DNA of 64,000 nucleotides from Sanguinoderma infundibulare (taxonomy: Eukaryota > Basidiomycota > Agaricomycetes > Polyporales > Polyporaceae). The notes under the pieces were generated by a model. That model ran no database searches, was not told where the DNA came from, and saw only the letters and a list, made by a program, of their open reading frames with translations. Shown piece by piece: positions 56,012-64,000 of the stretch (position 1 is its first letter; each line of letters begins with the position of its first letter). Where the stretch lies: contig JAVLRN010000015.1 of assembly GCA_032821775.1 (NCBI GenBank), forward strand, positions 248,001 to 312,000, written 5' to 3'. A program made the position numbers and the translations under genes.

Positions 56012-58200
56012 ATACCCAGGGCTGGGTTGTGATTTGGATGGGGATGGGCGGGGCGATGTAGGTACTCGAACGAATCTAAGTTCCGGCCTGCAGCGAGCCC
56101 TATCATCACCGAGAGTCTGAAGGACGGGCGGATGCACCTGCGGGGCGCTGCGCCGACCATGCGGCAGCGAAGGTGCATTCTACGCTTGTCGGCCACCTTT
56201 GAGGGGGTCTTGGCTGACGTCCTGTGGGCGGGTAGTGCCGTCGTCTTCGTTTGGGCTGGACTTTGTTGCAGGCTTCAGACGGACTTGGACTTTGGATCCA
56301 TCGTCTCGACGGCACACCCTTACCTCGGCCCCTTTCTCTTTCCCCCGCGTTTTGTCTTGACCGCCCTTGTTCGTTTCGGCTAGTGTATTGAACGTGTTTC
56401 TTCTTGCAATTGATTGTGCGGCTGTCCGGACTGTGGAATTCCATGGCCAGGCAGGCAGTGCCACTTCAGGCGAGTGTGGTCATGCCGGGCGCAGCATACG
56501 GCTGGCTCCACTCGGCGATGACCCATGAGCTTTCGACGTCGCCAACGGTCCGTGGAAGGAAGTGAAGGTGCCGTTGTGAGGCTCGACCACTTCATATCTG
56601 TCACAACTTGAAGAGAGATCCCCGTGGTGCAGACCGAGGTCGGTTGCTCCCTCGTCCATGGGAGGGTGAGCACTAGAGGAAGCACTCAAGCTCTTGCAAG
56701 CTTTTCGCTTCAGTTGCCTCTCTGTTTTTCTATCGGCCGGGTCTGCCCCTGTGTTCCGTACTCAACGAATGGTCAGTTATTAGAGAACTCTAGTCGCGCA
56801 ACAGAACCACCCAACGGGCAAAAGGCACCCGTTCGAGTGGGGCGTTGGAGGTGAGTCGTAGCTGCGGGTTTAGTGCTGAGAATCAGAACTCACAAAAGGC
56901 ACCACTAGACCGGTCAGGATGGTCCAACGACTTGGCGAAATGACCGCCCCACGTTTATTCGTCGCATAGCTACGGTGTGTATGAAGCTGGCAGCTTGACA
57001 AGTGAATATCGAGTCTGGCCGGTCGTGGCTTCGGCTTCGCTTGCAAAAACGCAGCAAATTGCTTGATGTATTGGGACGGCGCCCGCTGCATGCAACGGTC
57101 ACCGTGCGTGGCGTGGAAATGATGAGCAGCATGACGATGGATGACTCGAAGCGGAAAGCATACGAGCAGCTCCCGGTGGCCCCGCCCCGAGCGGGTCCAA
57201 CACCCTCGTCGACGACGAACCGACGATCGAGGCACTGGTCGCCGAGGTCGCGAAGAAGCAGTCCATGACCGGCGTACGCGCAGCGGAGGCGGCCGACCTT
57301 GCGAACAGCGTGACCATGAAGCGCGTGCCCGAGCATGAAGACATCCTCAGCCAAAAACCAGCAGCGGCGACAGCAAGACTGCAGAGCGGCGCGTCGTCAC
57401 TACAATATTTGCCCCTCACGCGCCGCTCGACGCTATCCCGTGTGCGCTCTAGACATGGTGCTCGACGGACGAGGACTGCGTCGAGACTGGCGAGTGTCTT
57501 GCCTGTCCTCGGGCTTGAGATTGGTCTTGGGCGCGGACATTGGGAGGATCATCGCGCGCACTCATTTTCACCCATCAAGGGTTGTCTCGGCTGTGGATAT
57601 GAGTGCGCGATGCGCGCCGTCTTCGCATCGGAGCGGCGGCCGGACACAGAAGCGGCTGAGTGGGAAGGAGATGCGTGGCAGTGGACTGGAGCATGCCCCG
57701 CGCGCCGCTGTCGTCAAGCGGAGACTCGCGCTCCTTCTCATTTTCTGGATGTCTTCGCCCGCAGTCCCTCGGTGTAGATTGCGCACATTTCTTCTCATCG
57801 TCCGCATGTTGAGGAAAGGCCGCCGAGCGACGTCGGCACGCGCACTCGACACTGTGACACGGCGCGCGGCGGTAGGACGGTCGTCCCCAAATGACCCGAC
57901 CGACACTCAGCATTCCATCCGTCTTCGATCCAGTGAGCGGCATGAGGTCCGCTCCGCGTGGACAGGCTCGGGCTCTCGAATACTCACTGACCGGTGAGCT
58001 GCACTTGGACTTGGGTCTGTTCACGGATCCACTTGCGCGCAGCGGTGTGTTCCGGTGAGGAGAATGAGGCGGCGCCGCCTTCGTCCTCGAAGTTCGAACC
58101 CGCCGTCGGAGCTGAAGCTCTCACTCCGCTCATTTGATGGGGAACCAGGACTGTATTGGAATCGCGATGCAAGGGAGCCCATGCGCGTAAGTGTACATTG
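56012..58200. other. Gene-poor 2.2 kb
   Basis: A coding-like plus fragment at about 57190-57350 (SNTLVDDEPTIEALVAEVAK, ADLANSVTMKRVPEHEDIL) has no start or convincing splice sites and is probably a gene remnant; I cannot name it. The rest holds only overlapping frames. Confidence 0.4.
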
Positions 58201-58559
58201 CTACCCCCAGATGTCATCTCGCTTGGCTCCGTCGTCAGGGACTCTGGAGATCTGCGAACGTACCGCCACAGACGGTGCGGGATCAATGAGCGGTGGTCGC
58301 CAGGGGCCTGGATAGTGGTTAGCCGACAAGGATACCGCATGGCGCGCGTTCAGGGTTAACGTACCAAGCGGTCGCAAAGGAAAATGGACCGTCGGCCGCA
58401 CATGGGAGCCGATTCTCCGAAATCCACGTTGCCCGTGATCTCCCGGGCTGGCGGACAAAGACCGCAGTGCTCTCGAGGTATTTAGGACGAGGTGTGAGGT
58501 CGCAGATGGACGCATCCTCGCCCCCGTCCCCGGTGGCTCTGTCCATTCACCGCTGTCAG

Positions 58560-59360
58560 CTTCAGTTCGTACTCTTGCTGGTCTTGTCCCGCTGCTGTCC
58601 CAGCAAGCGTCCGGCGGATGGTGTTTGTTGTGAACGCCGCTTGAGGGAGGTACGTCGCGTGCGGGGTTGTCGGGAGACGTTTGAACGCTGACCGCCTTGG
58701 TGACAGAAGGCGGGACCTCCGGAGCAGCGCGATCCCTGTCCGCACGCTCCAGCTCCTGGCGAGCGTAGTAGTCGTTCATGCGCTGTTCTTCCGCCGCCTG
58801 TAGCTGCCACGCCAGCTCTTGGCTGGAACGTATGTACGTACCCGTCAGCACGCTATGCAACGTACACAGCTAACGGGAGGTAATGCGACTCACTGGGCGC
58901 GGTCCGCGAGCGTCGTCCCTGCAGCCTGGTGCTCGAGCGCCGCCAGCGCGCTCTCGGCCGTGTGCCCGCCGTAGTCCCCGCCCGTGGGGCTCGAATTGCG
59001 GAACTCGGAGTCGATGAACATCGACCACGCGCCGTCAATGTCCTCGAGCCATTCCCACACGACGGAGGATTCGTGCAGGAAGACGTGGTCGCTGACGAGC
59101 CTGTAGAGCGCGCCGTCGGCGGGGGCCTTGTTGCGGAAGAGGGCGAAGAGGGAGTTGGGCGGGAGGGAGGATGCGAGGTCGAAGAAGCCGTAGTATGTGA
59201 GTTGGGACGAGGTGGACTCGGTGTACGAGCGGACCACGGGCGCTGCCAATGTATTGGTAAATTAGTCGAGGCCTTGTGAGCGCGGAAAGTGAGGAGAGGA
59301 GTAACGCACCATCCTCGACCTTCTGCTGCTGCTGGGGCGTGAGGCTGTACATGCGTGAAC
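58560..59360 (-). pseudogene. MINDY-family deubiquitinase remnant, C-terminal half
   Basis: Minus strand: YSLTPQQQQKVEDG, intron, SSQLTYYGFFDLASSLPPNS, LFALFRNKAPADGALYRLVS, DHVFLHESSVVWEWLEDIDG, MFIDSEFRNSSPTGGDYGGH, then an intron and QELAWQLQAAEEQRMNDYYA. This is the C-terminal part of the MINDY (FAM63/DUF544) catalytic fold, which cuts Lys48-linked ubiquitin. The N-terminal part with the catalytic Cys is absent, and the segment after LFRN that normally carries the His of an N-x-H-x-x-x-LYK motif is missing. It therefore lacks both key residues and is a truncated relic. Confidence 0.8.
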
Positions 59361-59689
59361 TTGACGGTCCGGCTCCTGCGGAATATTGCGTCCTGGCTCG
59401 TCCTCGGCCACGACGAAGTTGCGGTTGGTGAAGTAGTCGACCTTGACGAGAAGGTTGACGGCGGAGTCATAGTCTGCTAGTCGGGAGACGACCTCGGTCC
59501 GGCCAGGCAGCAGAGGGTAAGTGCATGCCATCTCCGTCGTCTGTAGGCATGCGAACTCATGTTGTTGAGGATTCTAACCAGCGTGCATCGGACGGGGCCG
59601 GACTTGGGGCGTGGAGGATTATCTAGACGGTTGGTAGGGCACGGGGTGCGCTCTGATTAGCATAGTACACTGTAATGGTTGAGCACGAC

Positions 59690-60620
59690 TCACGGGAGAC
59701 GAGGAACGGGGGTCCACAGATACCCGTTGCCCGGTCATTCCTTCCGTTTCTGTTCTCGATGTCGGTGAGCATGCATGATAGAATCGTCAGGTGTGCTCAC
59801 CACATCGTTGTTCGGTGTGCTTGTTCTTCGTTCGCGTATGTTTCGGAAGCCTGTATGCATGTACCTGTTCTGAGATTGTGTCACATAATTATGTCGCGAT
59901 GCTTTGTGGCCAGCCGTCAGACAAGCCTGGTCCAGTCTCTTGTCATATCGTTTTTGAGTGAACAAAGACCCGCTTTTGAAGGATCATTCCTCCGTTAACA
60001 TTAGCATATGCTCCCATGCGCGAACTTCATCAGTTGCGCACCACTCATAAGCACCTAGACGACGGGCCGTTTCGTCTTTCGTACCCACCGCATTCCCACC
60101 ATAATGAAGACCGCTCGTGCTCGCGCTCGTAACTCCCCCGACTCTACTGAGTCAGTGACACTCTTACAGCTATCCTCAACGCCGCTCTCGACGACTACGG
60201 TAAGCGGCGTTTCCTTTGATGACGAGCATACAACTTAAACGCCACCTATCGCAGGCTTCATGTTCGAACCACATCCAAAAACCGGGGAAGAGATGATTAT
60301 ATACCGCGTGCGCGACATCGATCTTCGCAGAGGAAGAATAGGCGAGCCTCCCCTCCCTCGCCCACCACATTGCTCAAGCAATAACTGACGAACCTCGCGC
60401 ATCCGATCCAGACTCGAATTTCGCCACGCGCAGCTTCGGGTCGTCCATCGACCTCCTCCGGTACGCATCTGAACCTGCTCCAAGTCTCGAAGCAATTTTA
60501 CAGGCGCGGCACTCACCAGAACTGTACGAGCAGGCCGGACAAAAGACGACCTCCGGGATTAGTTGACTCCCCGAATCCGTACGCGCAACAGCAGAAGGCC
60601 GCAGGCGAGCACCTCCTCTT
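59690..60620 (+). repeat. Direct duplication of about 0.93 kb, partner at 33690-34620
   Basis: Same order of flank, small gene and downstream stretch as at 33690-34620, diverged by many substitutions and small indels. Confidence 0.75.
60104..60566 (+). pseudogene. Frameshifted duplicate of the small gene at 34111
   Basis: Exon 1 begins MKTARARARNSPDSTES but has one base fewer than its partner just after TCTACTGAGTCA, so the frame shifts before the first intron. Exon 2 (60257-60343) is almost identical in sequence to the partner, and exon 3 reads SFGSSIDLLRYASEPAPSLE then continues past the partner's stop to KTTSGIS. Both splice sites are kept. An internal start cannot be excluded. Confidence 0.65.
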
Positions 60621-60794
60621 CAACGCGTATTGTGGCGACGGACGCGACCCTCCCCAGTCATGATCTTCCTGCGTCCGGCTGCGCACGGACGAAGTGCGGG
60701 CGGGCCCCGCTCGGAATGGCTGGGAGAGCAGCCGAGAAGAGTTGGGATTGGAAGTGGGATTGGGGCGATCGATGCCGAGCTTGGCTTTTGCGGA

Positions 60795-60890
60795 CCTCGT
60801 AGTAGAACCCGCGCTTGGACTCGAGGTGATCGAAGAACTGGGTGTACGCGTCGCAGCGCCAGAGCTCCATGTTCGCGAGAGAGAGCGAGT
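60795..60890 (-). pseudogene. KRE2/KTR mannosyltransferase (GT15) fragment
   Basis: Minus strand reads LANMELWRCDAYTQFFDHLE then SKRGFYYE, matching the conserved block of fungal Golgi alpha-1,2-mannosyltransferases (usually F/D-W-R-x-x-AY-x-x-FFD-x-L-x-x-x-GGFYYERWGD). The RWGD that should follow and the first Gly of GGFYYE are lost, and no further domain is seen. Short relic. Confidence 0.65.
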
Positions 60891-61241
60891 CTGAAGAAAG
60901 AAACACATGCCTCGAGCCCCGGCCCCGGCCCGGAGCACCGTCGAGAATTGCATCGATGGGGGCAGAGATCGGCTGCGAGACACACGATCCATCGCTCTTC
61001 ATTCAAACCAGATCCGAGTCCATCGTACGTCCCAGCAGTCGGAGGAGATGGTTGTTGGACAAAGACATGCAGTAGCGCCGTTGCGTAGTAGCGCCAGAAA
61101 GTTGCCTCTCACCTACCTCTCACCAGGTACCATCACCGACGGCGGCAGAATCTCTCCATCCTCCTCGTTTTCCTGGTTCAGTCTATCTGTCTTCTACATT
61201 GCCTAACGCCCGATGGCCGCCCAGGACAATCCGATATCGAC

Positions 61242-62849
61242 ATGACTCGGTCCCCTCCAGCTGTGCCTCTACCTGCACCCACGACGGTCTCGAACACGTC
61301 TCTGCGTCCTCGTCGACAGCGGGGAGGGTCTTCAGCCCGTTCTTCTGCTGTCTCGTCTTCTCGCTCCCGCTCGCAGTCGGTTACTGGTCATCAGCAGCTT
61401 CTGTACCCCGAAGACCCCGGAAGTCCTCAAAGACATCCAGCAAGCTCTTCAGCACATACCATTAACCGGTCGGAAGAGGCGTCGCACACCGCAGGGTCAA
61501 GCAGAACAAACGATGAGGTCGCAAGCTACCATCGTGCCGAAGGAGACCGCGGGGAGGGCAGCTCGAGTGCGCGGAAGAAACGGAGACGCTCTGCGTCCCC
61601 TGTCGCAGGCAGTAGCACAACGGGTGGACGCAACGGAAAGAGGAGGGCATTGACGTTGCGGGCTACAGGTACGCATGAACATTCCCTCCCTTAGCCTGAG
61701 ATGATATGAAAGCGTTAGGCTCGGTTGCAGATGTACTACCTGACGGTGCTATCAGACCATCATCCTCGACGCTCATCCCATCTGAACCTGCAATCCTAGT
61801 GAATGACTCGGGAATGTCGTCCTCTATTTCGCAAGAACCAAGCGTTGCCGAAATGCCCACTGCGCCTGGGCCCCAGAACGCCGATTTGCCTGAACGGCTG
61901 TCAGACGACCCTCTACCTGCAACCGGCGGGCGCAGGGGAAAGCGGAAGGGATTGCAAGCTGCAGGTACGCATGAAACACTCCGACTCCTTCCCCGATATG
62001 AAGCGCTGGGTTCGGTTGCAGGTGTACCATCTGACGATGCTGTCAAACCAAACCAAGGTTCGTCCCCGACATACGTCCCACCCGAAGCTGCAGTCCTGGT
62101 GGGTGGCCCAGGCACCTCGTCCTCCATTTCGCAAGAACCGAGCGTCGCCGAAATACCCGCTGCGCAAAGGCCCCAGACCGCCAGTTTGTCTCACCGGTTC
62201 CCAGACGACCCTCGAGCTGCATACGAACGTATGATGGATGAACACGAACTTTCTACCAGGTCGCGCGCGTACGCTGCCGCTGGGGACATGTCTTCATCCA
62301 CGGGTGTTCCGCCCACCACTCCCGGCACAAGGGCTGGTGATGCTCCATTCCTCGAAAATTTCGCGTCCCCATCACTTCCGAGCACGTCCGCTCGCGCTGT
62401 CTCCCTCCCTCCGACTATGGACCACGCTCGGGCGCCGCTTTCTTTACTCGCAGAGCCGAGCGACGGAGAAACGACGCCGAAAGTGCGAGCTCAACCGGAG
62501 CGCTCCGTCGACACAGTGCCAATAGACGAGGTGGAGCCTCTTGCGGCGTATACGTGCCCCATCTGTTTCTCGCCGCCGTCCTACGCCACGATCACGCCGT
62601 GCGGACACGTCCTTTGTGGCGAGTGTCTGTTCACGGCGGTGAAGACGACGATCCAGCGGGGTGCGTATACCCTTCCTCCGGGCGAGCGGATGATTGCCAG
62701 GTACGCTCTCATGTGCTTGCCGCTGTCAGAGGCGACACTGATGCGGGACACCACACAGATGCCCGGTGTGCAGGGCTTCCATTCCGGGATGGGACGGGAG
62801 GGGCGGAGGGGTGATAGGCCTGAGACCGCGAGCCGTGTTCAGTCTGTAG
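61242..62849 (+). CDS. RING-finger protein, copy B, with duplicated internal exon (476 aa)
   Basis: Exons 61242-61668, 61731-61964, 62022-62700, 62759-62849 (phases 1, 1, 2). The C3HC4 RING and tail are as in copy A, with identical protein sequence across the RING. Copy B has an extra 234-nt exon and its intron: exons 2 and 3 both start after CGGTTGCAG, share SSSISQEPSVAE and differ elsewhere, and exon 2 ends with a repeat of the basic GGRRGKRKG motif from the end of exon 1. Because the unit begins and ends in phase 1, the insertion keeps the frame. The start is at a different ATG from copy A because the first about 60 bp have diverged; an upstream ATG at 61213 is out of frame. Confidence 0.87.
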
Positions 62850-64000
62850 CGTCCGGTCGTTCTCGGAATGTCAAATTCGGAAGGTTAGTCTCTGAAGACC
62901 GTCTCGCATCATCAAAATCCTGTTTTAGGGACAATAATCTCAGCTTTCTTTTCCGTTCTCCGCTGTGCGGTTCCAAGCTTCGAGCTACAAGGGCATGCGC
63001 GCTGCACCGAGCCATACCGCACCCTGTACATATCCGTCGCTGGCGATGTATCGCGTCCTGCTACGACCACAATGCGGTCCATCTACGGTTGTTGAATGTG
63101 GTCTACCGGAAGCTATCGAACGCGTTTCTCTCACGAACGGATCCTAGCGCTTGGCTCGCTGCCTGGGGCATAGCCTCGTGCTGAGCCACTCTACTCTCGT
63201 CCTCTCAAACCTACGTTATCAGCTCACGTCTCGTGATGCAAAGTCTCAATGCCATCATTGTGAGGTAAGTTCTCACCATTTGCCGTGGCCCGTCACGTAC
63301 CAACGTCCCACTATATCTCCAGAAGCCGACTTGGGAGAGTGCGATGGTGGAGCGGCCTCAAGAACATTTCGGCGTTAACCGTTCCCCGAGAACCAATGTT
63401 GTATCTATCATCGGATGAAATACCTATGGCCGTATCCGTTCCCCCCGCTCGTCACTGGACTAGCAACGTGCTCCTTGGAAGGTCGTCCAGTCAAATCTGC
63501 ACCGGAAACGCGGGAGAAGCTTGACGAGATCAGGTTGAGGGGTCTAGAACCGTGGGTTCGGCTCCTGACCGCGGACATCATTGACGGCAGGGTCCTCCTC
63601 ACGAACGCAACTTGACAGGCCAAACAGCTTTTGGGCTTCTAGCAGCATCGCGAAGAAACTCGAACAGCGGTCATAGACATCACGCACGCCGCACGCTTGG
63701 ATCGGTCGGGCGAAGGTCGGCGATACTGAAACAGTGGTGTCACTACGTTCCGCGACACCCGACTCGCCATCGGTCCCTGGTCAGTCGGTCGGTTACCTCA
63801 CCAAATTGGCGCTGCCGCACGACATCGACGACACACCCCTTATCATTTTTGTCCCTGCAGCGCACCCCACGAATAGCTGCGAATGCGCTCCATCAATGGC
63901 GTGAGGTGCATCCGTGGCTGTGGCCTTGCCAGACGACATGATGCCCACTGCTCGGCCCGACAACGGACGTCGCGACCTCTATGAGACTATGGCGACCGAG
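62850..64000 (+). repeat. Downstream part of duplication unit B, cut by window end
   Basis: Matches 48024-49174 with only scattered differences. Same unresolved frames as in unit A. Confidence 0.75.

Noticed and set aside
1..64000. CRISPR arrays, operons, phage or viral genes, rRNA
   Set aside because: None seen on either strand; the gene structure is eukaryotic throughout.

Overview
The window is nuclear DNA of a filamentous basidiomycete, most likely an Agaricomycete and possibly a polypore (inferred from gene style, not proven). Genes are cut by many 45-105 bp GT-AG introns. Several families are typical of these genomes: F-box/LRR proteins, proteins with SR-like repeats ahead of two membrane segments, a small cysteine-rich secreted protein, an A1 aspartic protease and RING proteins. 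There are no bacterial-type operons, CRISPR arrays, rRNA or convincing tRNA genes. Every gene model was spliced by eye: coordinates are outer limits, and exon ends are given in the evidence. || Layout. 1-4.6 kb: the 3' part of an SRA-YDG (modified-cytosine reader) gene and a divergent-looking orphan membrane-protein gene with a tandemly duplicated exon-intron unit. 5.1-8.0 kb: copy 1 of an inverted-repeat mobile element carrying a decayed molybdenum-cofactor-sulfurase-like gene. 8.1-13.9 kb: two broken F-box genes, a secreted Cys-rich protein and a large Pro/Ser-rich orphan. 17.1-22.3 kb: an orphan gene whose last codons are supplied by copy 2 of the element (17660-20446), followed directly by a 5'-truncated aspartic protease whose first in-frame ATG lies in the element terminus. 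22.4-24.3 kb: an intact F-box/LRR gene. 26.4-39.9 kb: seven consecutive plus-strand orphan genes. 40.5-45.9 kb: three minus-strand orphan genes. 46.7-48.0 kb and 61.2-62.8 kb: two near-identical RING-finger genes in a long direct duplication. Between them (50.5-61 kb) lies a set of broken gene pieces: RING fragment, ferric reductase, an Arb1-like protein, TVP38, MINDY deubiquitinase and a KRE2/GT15 mannosyltransferase. || Two signals look new. First, the paired element has short perfect terminal inverted repeats, many subterminal TACAG/CTGTA motifs, shared ends and different cargo, so it behaves like a gene-capturing (Pack-type) transposon and has remodelled the ends of two flanking genes. Second, nine neighbouring orphan genes plus the RING pair share an intron-phase signature (phase-1 introns, often one final phase-2 intron, no phase-0), pointing to common ancestry or modular assembly of otherwise unrecognisable proteins. 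The co-occurrence of an SRA reader, an Arb1-like remnant, many G-to-A-type nonsense codons and repeated gene fragments fits a genome region shaped by duplication followed by silencing or mutation; that link is inference.
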